Below, piece by piece: positions 12,012 to 21,429 of a stretch of 26,528 nt of DNA; position 1 is the first letter of the stretch; the number at the start of each line of letters is the position of its first letter. Under the pieces are notes generated by a model, which saw nothing but the letters and a program-made list of their open reading frames with translations, searched no databases and was not told the DNA's origin. This DNA is from a virus. The translations under genes and the position numbers were made by a program. The stretch is from the IMG/VR virus record IMGVR_UViG_3300042328_002244, positions 1-26,528 of that record, one strand, 5' to 3'.

Positions 12012-15000
12012 TGAAACATTTTCTAAATAAATCAAAATTAACGATAATGGGAGCTGGAGGTGGTGGTCCGCCAGCGCCCCCACCTCCTGTTGTAGTTCAA
12101 TTTCCTAGCGTTTTGACGCCTCCTCAAATGGGAGACACAAATGCAATAAGTTCTTTCTCTTATGCCGAAATGATAGACCTTTTGTCTGATGGTCCAATTG
12201 AAGGTTTAATAAATAGAGATGGCAAAAAACTATATGACGAAAATATATACGAAGGCATTTATTTAAATGACACGCCAATAAAAGAAAGTTCCGCTAGAGA
12301 TATTCAGTTTATACCAATGGGTTTTATAAAGGACAAATTAAAATCCTTGTGGAAGATAAACGAACAAGAGTATAGAACTTTAACAAAAGATCAAGAATTA
12401 AATTTACTTATAACCGAGCAAGAAGTTTCTATTTTTGATAAAAATTTTACAGGCCCAATTCAAATTACTAGCTATCATCCAGATAATTCAGTTTTAAAAT
12501 TTATTGAATTAACAACAAAAAATTTTGATTCAATTGAATTATTAAATAGGGCTTTTGAATTAATACCAGTAAAACAGGAAAAATTATTTTTAACAAAGAT
12601 AACTATTCCTAGAATAAGAGCATTTTTAAATTCAAATTTATTTGATTCGACTGAAGGCGGGGTAAATCAGGATTATCCAATAAATTTGGATATTCCAAAT
12701 TTAGGTAATCATTTTTATTTCTCTATAGGTTCAGAAAATTTAAATTCGTTTAATTATTTTGAGATGCCTAGAACTTTTTTGAGAAAAAGTTATCAAACTC
12801 CTAGCGGCAAAAATACAGTAATTAAAAATTTAATTTCTGTAGATTCAAATTTTCTTCAGTATGACTTTCTAAATATAGAAATTTTCATATGGTCGATATA
12901 TGATGAAGAATTGGGAATAAAAAAAATAGAGGACGCTTTAGATAGATATTTTAATTATATATATGTTTATCAAAATAGAGAATCTTTATTTAATTACAAT
13001 TTAGTTCAAGCTGAATTTAAAAATGGCTCTGAAATTCAAGCTCCTCTTAGATATTTTAAGAATGTACAAATTGACACTGAATACAATAAAGAACTAGTTG
13101 GACCATTTAAAATTAAAAACGCACTATCTCCCATAAATAGTGCATTTGCTCCAGGCGGAGTTGCTAGAATTTGCGATTATGCAGGCGGTGGATTTTCAAA
13201 CTTAACTGATAATGATATAAAAAATGAAACTAGTGATGACATAAGATGGGTTAAAAATTGGCCAGTTGAATATAGGAAAAATGGAAACCCATTTATTGCG
13301 AGAAGCGTAAGATTCAATTATGCAATTTATGATAAAACTTCTGCTCAAAAAAGTGAACAAAAAGCGGTCCCAGTTACTCATTATATAAATAATAATAATG
13401 TTGAAGACATTTATGTAACTATTTCAGTAAATGCATTAAATGACATGGCTCATATTGACATGAGTACTTCTACTAGTGCGCATACTACATTAGGCATTAC
13501 AAAATCTGAACAACTTGATGATGTCCCTAAAGGATTTAAAACTTATGGAGACATATTGAATCCAAATAGATATTCTTTTTCTAGCAATAGCAGTAAAGTA
13601 TTGTTAGCTGTTGATGATGGAACATATTTTAATATAATTGGAGGTGGTGACGATATTACAATTGTAAATACTTGCATTAGTGAGGTTATTAATAAATCAA
13701 AAACATATTACGATGCCATATCAGAATTTAGTAAAATTTATACTAAAAATAGTAACGTATCAACAGATAAAACTTTAGAAGAACTTTTTTCTCCAAAGTA
13801 TTCTTTGGCAACAATGTCAAATGGTTTTACGTTAAAAAATTATCTCATACCTACACAATATTGCGCATTACAAGGAGGATTTAGAGTATTAAAAAACCAA
13901 TTAGACCCTTCTTCATTTGATGCGAAATTAAAGACAAAAAACGATGATAATTCTTTATTTTATGAATTTGGACTAAGGGACAGAGATTTAGTTTCCACCG
14001 TTGTCACAAGTGCTTATTCTGCGACTAGTACTACTACAAATTTTGGCATTCTTCCCGCTGGAAATACTCTTGCAACAATTACAGTAAATTATAAAACTGC
14101 AGCCACTTCAAGTACTAGTACTAGATATGTTATATCGACCAAAATAAATTCAATTATTCCTTGGCACGAAATTTTTGCATCTTGGCAATTTTCTACAACA
14201 AATTATAGAATTGGATCTTTGGCCGAAAATTTGACAAGTTATCACGCCTTATTCTCTCCTAATAAATATATAAATATATATAACTATATAGTTTATCCAT
14301 TTTTGAAAATACCAGCAGTAAATGGAGCAAGAAGCAGCACTTCTATTCAAGACATTTTTTTAATTGGTTTAAATAAAGCTTACCTTGAACAACAAACTTC
14401 ATTTTGGAAAAAAGTTTCTCAAGGAAATGCTTACTATTTAAGTTTAGACGCTTTGGAAAATTTGCTTGAAGAATTTTCATTAAAAAATATAAATTTATTT
14501 GATTATTATACATACGGCAGTACAAGCGTTGTAAAAACAACATCAATTACAAATTATTCCTTAACAAAATTATTAGAAAATAATTTAATTAAATTTGAAA
14601 ATGGAAAATTATTGAATGTTTCAAATATTTATAGTGTCACCTTTACTGATGTTTCACAAGATAAAACTGATTCTTTATATGCATCAAATCTAGCTAGTAA
14701 TAAAAATTTTTACAATGATGTAAATATTTATTTATATAATAATTCTTTTTCTTCGATAACTCAAAAAGCTAAAATACTTACGGCTTCAAGTATTTTATTT
14801 TCTAATTTAGATTACGCTTATGGTGAATCAGCGTTTCATGCGGATACAATTATAACTTATACTTTATTTATTGATTCGGCTACTTATTTAGAAAATAAAG
14901 TGACTAATGGGTCAACTTTTTCAGAATTTAAATCTATAGATGGGAGTTGGATTCTTGAACCAAAAGATCCTACATTAAGTCCCTCAATACTAAGAAATGC

Positions 15001-17365
15001 TTGTCAAACAGTAGCAGCGGGAACAAAATTACCAACGACAGTAAAAATACAAATTGAAACTGGTTATGAAACTGAAGAAAATTCTTCTCCTTCTTTAGTT
15101 TTTGGAAATTATTTTTGTTATTGCTTTGATATATATGGTATATCTACAGATCAAGCCAGAATAGATATTGGTAGATCATCTCACCCCAGTGTTAAATCTT
15201 TTCTAGCTAACTTATCAAGATTAGCTGACCGATCTTCTAATTTTTATAAAAATCAAAAAGCTTATACTTTAGAGATAGAACATTTTAGTAATGGTTCTTT
15301 AGTAGATAGAAGTGGTTTTTTGAAAAATACTTTAGTTGGAACTTTTTTTGAAGATTTTTGTTTATCAAATATAAAAACTGGAACTCATTCAAGATTAGAC
15401 GATGAAGTTTTAAATTATTTTGGTTTAGAGAAAGATTTTTGCCCTTTTTCCGCTGGTGGCCCTTCGTACGCTAAATATAATTCAATTTATAATGCTTTTG
15501 AATGTTATACTAAATATTGGGAACCTAATTTGCTTTTAGATCAAAATCATTTATATTGTGACGATCTTTATTACGCTCCTTACACAAAATTTTCTGATCA
15601 AAATTTAACTAAAACTTACTTTACCGCAAATCTCACGGATTGTATAGAAAATCCTTATCGATATAACACTTACAAAATAAAATGCGATACAGATCCAAAT
15701 TGCTTCTTAGTTTTAAAAGTTAAAGAATTCACGATTGAATCTTTTGATAATTTAACTTTAACAGATCCAACCATTAATTACGACGCAAAAGGTTATTATT
15801 CAAACGAATTTATAATTTTTACTCATGGCTTAATAAGTGGAAATGTAACAAATAATCAATTAACTGGATTTAATTATTGCCCGCAATACAGGGCCATTTC
15901 GCATGAAATGGTTAAGGATTATTTCGGTTCAAACGCATATTATTCTGGATTTGATTATTTATATTATAAATCGAATCTTGGCATGACTAAAAAAAGCCTT
16001 CCTAGTAAATTTGGATCTTTTTTATCTGATGTCATATGTGAGAGTAGTACTAGTTGGCCAATCACAACTACTGTTAATGCAAATGGTGGCAATACCATTA
16101 AAGTGGATTTAAAAAATAATGTTTCTCCAAGTCATTTTTCTTCTATTTTGCATTTATCGCATGAATATATTACTGAATCAAATACTTTTGGTTTTTCCTC
16201 TTATGGAGATTTGGCAGACAAAATAGACGCTACTAATAACTGTACCGCTTTAACTTCGAATGCTAAATTATTAACTAGTGCAGGATTTACTGAGATAACC
16301 TCCAACTATTCAAATATTTTTAATGATTCAAATCAACAAAATTTTTGCCTTTTGCTTGAAAAGGAAATAAAAAATGCAAAAACTTATTGTTCAGTCATTG
16401 AATTAAGTAAAACTGATATTAGAAATAAATTATGTAAATATTTTACGCATAATGAATGCGCAATTGATAATTTGTTTTTTGATGGAGCTGATCTTTATTT
16501 AAGATCAACGGCTGCTCAAAAAACTGCATTAAAAAATTTATCTCCAGACGTCAGCACTTTAGCTCAAGGCGTTAATAGAATATTTGATAAAACTTATTAC
16601 GATTACATAAATAAAACTAATGCAGATGGTAGCGCAAATTTTCTGAGAGTTTTTCAAAAACAAATTCCCAATAGTTCTGCATTTGTTAATGCAATTTATA
16701 TAAAAACAATTACAGAATTAAAAGATAAAAGATATGACATTTTACTTGAGAATAGGGTGCCTGGATTGCCAATCGTCCCAATTGTTATTTATCCAAAAAT
16801 TTGGATTATACATGATAAAAAATTAAATGTTATTTTAGTCATAATGAATGATTGGGGCAATGGTTCGATTGCAAATAAATATGTAAATACTCAAACTGGG
16901 CAAGGAATAGAAGATCATATAGATATAATTAGATTAGATTGGTTTAGAGAAGAAAGTCCTGCTACGATTTCACTAGACAATATTGGTAAAACTGCGGTAT
17001 CTGCTACTGTTGGGTCAGCACAAATTGTATATGCAGTGGATGAATATGGAAACCAAATGATCGATCAAGATGGAAATCTTATTCTAACATATTTACTTTC
17101 AAATGAGTATGGAGGAACTATTCTTACCGCTATAGAATTAAACAGATTAGTCGATAATTTTATAACTTCTAAAGTAGAAGTTATTAGCCGAACAGGGCCA
17201 GTTACTATAAATTGGAATGATAAAAATTATTGGCTTTTTAGTGCTGTTACATATATAGGTGATCCACCTGCTACATTCGCAACTGTTAATGATAATAAAG
17301 AACTTTTTGTAAAAGGTTTCGTAGTTCTTTCGTGGATCGTAGATGTGCCAACTTGGGCTCCATAG
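12011..17365 (+). CDS. giant tail tip protein, gpJ-like N-terminal region with a very large insertion (1784 aa)
   Basis: The protein opens with a Gly/Pro-rich linker (GAGGGGPPAPPPP) and then AEMIDLLSDGPIEGL ... YEGIYLNDTPI. This is the classic N-terminus of lambda gpJ-type central tail proteins. An alternative start at the ATG at 12047 (MGAGGGGPP) would resemble other gpJ starts better. The next gpJ region is not found here but in the following gene. In its place are about 1,600 residues that are Ser/Thr/Asn/Tyr rich and beta-prone. They include a PGGVARICDYAGGGFSN segment near 377-393 and a final region with NRVPGLPIVPIVIYP and EYGNQMIDQDGNLILTYL. I recognise no enzymatic domain in the insert. 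It is likely a surface-exposed fibre or receptor-binding elaboration. The frame ends at TAG 17363-17365. Confidence 0.8.
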   Translation: MKHFLNKSKLTIMGAGGGGPPAPPPPVVVQFPSVLTPPQMGDTNAISSFSYAEMIDLLSDGPIEGLINRDGKKLYDENIYEGIYLNDTPIKESSARDIQFIPMGFIKDKLKSLWKINEQEYRTLTKDQELNLLITEQEVSIFDKNFTGPIQITSYHPDNSVLKFIELTTKNFDSIELLNRAFELIPVKQEKLFLTKITIPRIRAFLNSNLFDSTEGGVNQDYPINLDIPNLGNHFYFSIGSENLNSFNYFEMPRTFLRKSYQTPSGKNTVIKNLISVDSNFLQYDFLNIEIFIWSIYDEELGIKKIEDALDRYFNYIYVYQNRESLFNYNLVQAEFKNGSEIQAPLRYFKNVQIDTEYNKELVGPFKIKNALSPINSAFAPGGVARICDYAGGGFSNLTDNDIKNETSDDIRWVKNWPVEYRKNGNPFIARSVRFNYAIYDKTSAQKSEQKAVPVTHYINNNNVEDIYVTISVNALNDMAHIDMSTSTSAHTTLGITKSEQLDDVPKGFKTYGDILNPNRYSFSSNSSKVLLAVDDGTYFNIIGGGDDITIVNTCISEVINKSKTYYDAISEFSKIYTKNSNVSTDKTLEELFSPKYSLATMSNGFTLKNYLIPTQYCALQGGFRVLKNQLDPSSFDAKLKTKNDDNSLFYEFGLRDRDLVSTVVTSAYSATSTTTNFGILPAGNTLATITVNYKTAATSSTSTRYVISTKINSIIPWHEIFASWQFSTTNYRIGSLAENLTSYHALFSPNKYINIYNYIVYPFLKIPAVNGARSSTSIQDIFLIGLNKAYLEQQTSFWKKVSQGNAYYLSLDALENLLEEFSLKNINLFDYYTYGSTSVVKTTSITNYSLTKLLENNLIKFENGKLLNVSNIYSVTFTDVSQDKTDSLYASNLASNKNFYNDVNIYLYNNSFSSITQKAKILTASSILFSNLDYAYGESAFHADTIITYTLFIDSATYLENKVTNGSTFSEFKSIDGSWILEPKDPTLSPSILRNACQTVAAGTKLPTTVKIQIETGYETEENSSPSLVFGNYFCYCFDIYGISTDQARIDIGRSSHPSVKSFLANLSRLADRSSNFYKNQKAYTLEIEHFSNGSLVDRSGFLKNTLVGTFFEDFCLSNIKTGTHSRLDDEVLNYFGLEKDFCPFSAGGPSYAKYNSIYNAFECYTKYWEPNLLLDQNHLYCDDLYYAPYTKFSDQNLTKTYFTANLTDCIENPYRYNTYKIKCDTDPNCFLVLKVKEFTIESFDNLTLTDPTINYDAKGYYSNEFIIFTHGLISGNVTNNQLTGFNYCPQYRAISHEMVKDYFGSNAYYSGFDYLYYKSNLGMTKKSLPSKFGSFLSDVICESSTSWPITTTVNANGGNTIKVDLKNNVSPSHFSSILHLSHEYITESNTFGFSSYGDLADKIDATNNCTALTSNAKLLTSAGFTEITSNYSNIFNDSNQQNFCLLLEKEIKNAKTYCSVIELSKTDIRNKLCKYFTHNECAIDNLFFDGADLYLRSTAAQKTALKNLSPDVSTLAQGVNRIFDKTYYDYINKTNADGSANFLRVFQKQIPNSSAFVNAIYIKTITELKDKRYDILLENRVPGLPIVPIVIYPKIWIIHDKKLNVILVIMNDWGNGSIANKYVNTQTGQGIEDHIDIIRLDWFREESPATISLDNIGKTAVSATVGSAQIVYAVDEYGNQMIDQDGNLILTYLLSNEYGGTILTAIELNRLVDNFITSKVEVISRTGPVTINWNDKNYWLFSAVTYIGDPPATFATVNDNKELFVKGFVVLSWIVDVPTWAP

Positions 17366-17403
17366 GCGAAGCTCTCTCTAGAATTTTTAAATTATTTTTA
17401 CAT

Positions 17404-20259
17404 ATGGCAAATATTTATCCCAACATTGAAATTAATTTCCCTTATCCCGACTTCTACAATGATGCATGGACTAATTCAAAATCATTTATATTAAATGTAA
17501 ATGGTGTTAATAAATCTTATTGTTATATTAAGCAAGATGTTTCACCTTCTATTACTGACTCGCAACTAGCAACAGAAATAACTAAAATTTTGCAATCGAA
17601 GGGAATTGCAAATGACTTAAGTTTTTTAGAAGATTTTTACCCTTTTAAGGGAGCAGCAAATTATAATGGAAGATTAGACATTTATTATTTGGGCCAGAAT
17701 GCTCTTACAAATATTCCAAGAAATGAAACAAATGTCTTTGCAAATGATGCTGGTTTAAAAATAAGAATCCCTCCACCTAAAGTTGATAAAAGTGGAAAAG
17801 TAATAAGAAGGTTTGTTAAAGTTACAAGATTGTCTCACGAAACTCTATCTCCTTTAATTTCTAAAAGTGTCTCTTTGCAAAAAGTCACGGAAATTATACA
17901 ACAAAATTTTTCATATCCATTGTCGTCCATAGTAGGAATGAAATTGGATTCAAGAAGCTTCTCTCAAATTCCCAGTAGAACATTTGAATGTAAATTAAAA
18001 AAAGTATTAGTGCCCTCTAATTATTTTCCTTTAAATGATAAAGATGAAGATCATAGATATTTAATGTCAAGTGTTAACAAAGCTGTAATTTACGCGGGAG
18101 ATTGGGATGGAACATTTAAATTTGCTTGGACCAACAATCCAGCATGGATAATAATGGACATGCTTGTTAATAAAAGATATGGTTTGGGCAACTATATAGA
18201 GTCTGAACAAGTGGATATTTGGGAACTTTATAAAATAGCAAGATGGTGTGATGCAGTTGACGAAAATGGTATTTTTAAAGGCGTGCCTAATGGGTTAGGA
18301 GGTATTGAACCGAGACACGCCTTTAATGCAGTAATACAAGAAAAATTTAATATTTTTGACATGATTAATCAAATTGCTTCTGTTTTCAAAGGAAATGTTT
18401 ATTACATGAATTCCTTAATTACGTTCAGTGCGGAAATGCCAAAACCACCAGTTGGAGAATTTACAAATTCTGACGTAAAAGATGGACTATTTAATTATAC
18501 AAATCTTAAAAAAGATGAAGAATTTACGGCTGTTGATGTAGCTTTTGTTGATGAAAAAAATAATTATAAGCCAGCGATTGAATACGTTGAAGATTCAGAT
18601 GGAATTAGAAAAAGGGGAATATTAAAAAAAGAAGTAAATGCTTTTGGCGTGACCTCTAGGGCTCAAGCCAAAAGAGTTGGTAAGCACTTTTTACATCATA
18701 CCGCAAAAGAAAATTTAAATGTAAATTTTACAACTGATATGAGAGCTTTGCTATACAAACCTGGAGATATTATAAGAATACACGACGAACTTTTAAGTTC
18801 GTATAAAAATTACGGAAAAATACTGAGCATTGAAAATGTAGTTGGTGCTGACGCCTTATTTAAAATAACCATAGATAAGCATATTGAATCGGGAATTTAT
18901 GATACTGGTTCAATAACTTTATATACGCCCTTAGCAAAGCCAAAATATGAAGACATGGCTTCGTATTCAGAATTCGTTCCAACTTCAGTAAATTTGGTGA
19001 CGAATAATTCTCCAATTGGAAATATTTTAACAAAATTTATTACTGACGATGACCCATCTTTAAGTGCTGTAAGCGTACCAAGTTTAACATTAACTCCATA
19101 TAGATCAAATCCAAATAATTGGAGTTTTTCTGGTAAATTTAAACAGCAATTTACTCAACCTCCATCAACTACTCCTATAGATAAATTAATTAATATTTAT
19201 TCTTTTTATAAAGAAGGTGATTTATATGGGATTCCATCTCAACACGGACATTGGGAAATAAAAACTGGCGATTACGAAATTGACTCTCTCTCCACTTATA
19301 GTGGAAGAAGAATTATTTTAGATTCTGTTCTAAATGAAGAAATAAAAATTCAATCTCCACATAAGAAATACTTTTTTGAATATTTTGACAGTGGAAGATT
19401 TGTAAATCTATCTGGAACTGGAATTGGTGGAACTCTAATATATACTGGATATTATTTTAATCCCGAATCTAATGCACAATATATAAAATTTAATACGGTT
19501 GAATATAAAAAACCAGAAATTGCATATTCAAGAATTTTAGAAAATGATAGGCCTTCTATTGAGTCTTTTCTAATTTCTGAATATTTAAACTCTGGACATA
19601 CTGGAGAGAATGGAGTTTTATTGAATAAATATTCAGAAGTTAAAGTTTTTAAAAAACGAGAAGTTCCAAACGTATTAGACTTTTTTGCAACTGGATCGGC
19701 ATACTCAATTAATATTTTAAATAAAAATGTTCCAAATTTCAGAATTCTTTCTATAACTGAAAATTATATAAATGAATATGATATATTTGCGACTCAATTT
19801 GATCAAAATAAATTTGCAGAAATAGAAGAGTCTCAAGTTGACAATTTAGAAGATACGTTTAATGCTTTATATGGTTATACTTCAGCAAAATCTTTAAGTG
19901 TTGACGATTTATTAAAAACTCCAATTTTGCAACCAATTCAAATTTTTGAATTTGAATCAAATAAATATTTAAATATAACTTGGAATTTAGATACAAATGA
20001 CATTTCGTCTTTATCTTATTTAAGATTTAAAATATCAATTCAAACCCCATCCAGACAAACTTCAAATTTTGAAATAGATAATTTAACCTTTGATCAAACC
20101 TATGATAAAAATTCAAATTTATTTGTTTACAATGCGTTTAAAGTAGCAAGAGAAGAAGTAGGAACTTATATTGTGCAAGTTCAAACTTTTTATGATGAAG
20201 CGGGCATGTACAAATTTTCTACACCAGCAAAGAGAAGTTTCTACTATTTGAATTATTAA
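17404..20259 (+). CDS. tail tip / host specificity protein, gpJ-like central and C-terminal region (951 aa)
   Basis: The preferred start is the ATG at 17404 (MANIYPNIEINFPYPDFY), 38 nt after the previous stop. The frame also opens at a GTG at 17332 inside the preceding gene. gpJ hub landmarks appear in the right order: RRFVKVTRLSHETLSPLI, VGMKLDSRSFSQIPSRTFECKL, KKVLVPSNYFP, YAGDWDGTFKFAWTNNPAWIIMDMLVNKRYGLG and ELYKIARWCDA. They are followed by FNIFDMINQIASVFKG, FGVTSRAQAKRVGKHFL and LYKPGDIIRI. This is the part of gpJ that forms the trimeric hub at the tail end. The rest (from about residue 530) is beta-rich, probably fibronectin-like or fibre domains. The stop overlaps the stop of the convergent GNAT gene by 2 nt. 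Confidence 0.88.
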   Translation: MANIYPNIEINFPYPDFYNDAWTNSKSFILNVNGVNKSYCYIKQDVSPSITDSQLATEITKILQSKGIANDLSFLEDFYPFKGAANYNGRLDIYYLGQNALTNIPRNETNVFANDAGLKIRIPPPKVDKSGKVIRRFVKVTRLSHETLSPLISKSVSLQKVTEIIQQNFSYPLSSIVGMKLDSRSFSQIPSRTFECKLKKVLVPSNYFPLNDKDEDHRYLMSSVNKAVIYAGDWDGTFKFAWTNNPAWIIMDMLVNKRYGLGNYIESEQVDIWELYKIARWCDAVDENGIFKGVPNGLGGIEPRHAFNAVIQEKFNIFDMINQIASVFKGNVYYMNSLITFSAEMPKPPVGEFTNSDVKDGLFNYTNLKKDEEFTAVDVAFVDEKNNYKPAIEYVEDSDGIRKRGILKKEVNAFGVTSRAQAKRVGKHFLHHTAKENLNVNFTTDMRALLYKPGDIIRIHDELLSSYKNYGKILSIENVVGADALFKITIDKHIESGIYDTGSITLYTPLAKPKYEDMASYSEFVPTSVNLVTNNSPIGNILTKFITDDDPSLSAVSVPSLTLTPYRSNPNNWSFSGKFKQQFTQPPSTTPIDKLINIYSFYKEGDLYGIPSQHGHWEIKTGDYEIDSLSTYSGRRIILDSVLNEEIKIQSPHKKYFFEYFDSGRFVNLSGTGIGGTLIYTGYYFNPESNAQYIKFNTVEYKKPEIAYSRILENDRPSIESFLISEYLNSGHTGENGVLLNKYSEVKVFKKREVPNVLDFFATGSAYSINILNKNVPNFRILSITENYINEYDIFATQFDQNKFAEIEESQVDNLEDTFNALYGYTSAKSLSVDDLLKTPILQPIQIFEFESNKYLNITWNLDTNDISSLSYLRFKISIQTPSRQTSNFEIDNLTFDQTYDKNSNLFVYNAFKVAREEVGTYIVQVQTFYDEAGMYKFSTPAKRSFYYLNY

Positions 20260-20726
20260 AGTTTTTTTACAAAAACCTCAGAATCTTTTTCGAAGCCAAT
20301 TGCTTTATAAAACTTCTTTATCTTTTCTGAAAGAGGATGTCTCTCAACGGCATTCATAAAAATATATTCGCATTTTTGAGATTTGGCAAAATTGACCGCT
20401 TCTTTGTACAAGAGTAATCCCACGGAAGAATTTTTAGAAAGCCAAAGATATTCATCCATTATTTTCTTGCCAAATTTTTCAGATTTTCTAGTTATGCCAA
20501 TAAATATTGAGTCCCACTTTTCGCCATTAAAGTAGGCCCAAACATGTATGTTCCAAATTAAAAGAGATTCATGCGATATAGATTCAGCTATTAAATCTAC
20601 ATCGTGTTTTAAATTTAAAGCGTGTCCATAAATTTCGTTATCGTTAACGTGAAAAGAATGAACGTCTTCAAAAACTTTTTTTAATTCTTCGGTATTGATT
20701 ATTTTTTTGACAAAGGATTTTGACAT
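20256..20726 (-). CDS. GNAT-family N-acetyltransferase
   Basis: The 156-residue protein has the GNAT order of elements. The central strands WNIHVWAYFNGEKWDSIFIG are followed by a helix with SSVGLLLYKEAVNFAKSQKCEYIFMNAV (about 100-127) and a C-terminal SEKIKKFYKAIGFEKDSEVFVKKL, where FYKAIGF is the usual FYxxxGF signature. The acetyl-CoA loop (Q/RxxGxG/A) is weak (SEKFGKKIMDEY), so an acyl-donor change or degenerate site is possible. There is no signal peptide. It follows the possible annealing protein gene with one intervening nucleotide (TAG-T-ATG), so it is the last gene of the minus-strand unit that also carries glycosyltransferases. An acetyl group on a sugar or protein is the likely product; the substrate is unknown. 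Confidence 0.75.
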   Translation of the reverse strand: MSKSFVKKIINTEELKKVFEDVHSFHVNDNEIYGHALNLKHDVDLIAESISHESLLIWNIHVWAYFNGEKWDSIFIGITRKSEKFGKKIMDEYLWLSKNSSVGLLLYKEAVNFAKSQKCEYIFMNAVERHPLSEKIKKFYKAIGFEKDSEVFVKKL

Positions 20727-20727
20727 A

Positions 20728-21429
20728 CTATTTAATAAGAGATATTAATTTCCTACATTCTTTAGCTGGAATATCTTTAAATGAAGCCCAAGATTTTGCA
20801 TCTTCATTCTGATAAACTTCTTCCGTCCAAAGTTTTCTTAGAAGATTTTTAAACTCATCAAAGTCTTGGCATCTAGCTTTTTCTTTTGCTATTCTTTTTA
20901 AGATCCCGTGCGGAGTGATGTCAGATACTACTTGTTCAGTATTTTCATACTGAGAGACTTTATTTCGAGACTTGTCAATCTCCTCGTCTCCAACAATGTG
21001 AATATTTAAAAAGTTTCTAACGCATCGAACAAAAGCTCGATTCGTGGCAATTGTTTCTAAAAATTTAGCACAAAAATCATCAGTGTTTTGCAAAGTTGCA
21101 TTTGCAATATCCTCAAAATAAATCTCACTTTCAAAAGATGATTCTCTCCACTGAATTCCACACTTAACGACTACATAATCTTTTTCAGACTTTACTACTT
21201 CGTATCTTACTGATTTATATCCACGAAGCTTTGCGAGTTCTTTGATGCCTCCTAATTTAATTAAGAGTTGGTTATCTGCCAAACCTTCAATGGAATCTGG
21301 AATAGTTTGATTTCTTCTTTCAAACCAATCTTTATTGGGATAAAGATGTTCCGATTTGATCATTGCTCTCCAATTGATCGTTCCGTCCTCGTTCAACTTG
21401 AATTTCGTTTGCTCTTCCTGTTTGTTCAT
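20728..21429 (-). CDS. phage DNA metabolism protein of unclear family (possible Rad52/Erf-like annealing protein), 233 aa
   Basis: The start at the ATG 21429-21427 (MNKQEEQTKFKLNEDG) is preferred. The frame extends upstream to 21534, but the extension has low-complexity Met runs and lies wholly within the glycosyltransferase gene. Core segments are INWRAMIKSEHLYPNKDWFE, GLADNQLLIKLGGIKELAKLRGY, YVVVKCGIQW, FLETIATNRAFVRCVRNFLNIHIVGDEEID (about 123-152) and a C-terminal helical tail. The alternating strand pattern and the RAFVRCVRNFL helix are reminiscent of Rad52-like single-strand annealing proteins, but I see no decisive motif. A neighbouring ssDNA-binding-like gene in the same unit is compatible with recombination. 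The first 98 nt overlap the glycosyltransferase gene in another frame, unusually long for this genome. Confidence 0.5.
   Translation of the reverse strand: MNKQEEQTKFKLNEDGTINWRAMIKSEHLYPNKDWFERRNQTIPDSIEGLADNQLLIKLGGIKELAKLRGYKSVRYEVVKSEKDYVVVKCGIQWRESSFESEIYFEDIANATLQNTDDFCAKFLETIATNRAFVRCVRNFLNIHIVGDEEIDKSRNKVSQYENTEQVVSDITPHGILKRIAKEKARCQDFDEFKNLLRKLWTEEVYQNEDAKSWASFKDIPAKECRKLISLIK

Noticed and set aside
17299-17365. Programmed -1 frameshift joining the two gpJ-like genes
   Set aside because: The second frame is indeed -1 relative to the first, but no X-XXY-YYZ heptamer in the correct phase is visible in the overlap. Stop and re-initiation at 17404 is simpler.
20260-20275. Possible terminator T-run after the convergent genes
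   Set aside because: A run of seven T follows the stop, but there is no G/C stem before it, only a weak A/T hairpin.
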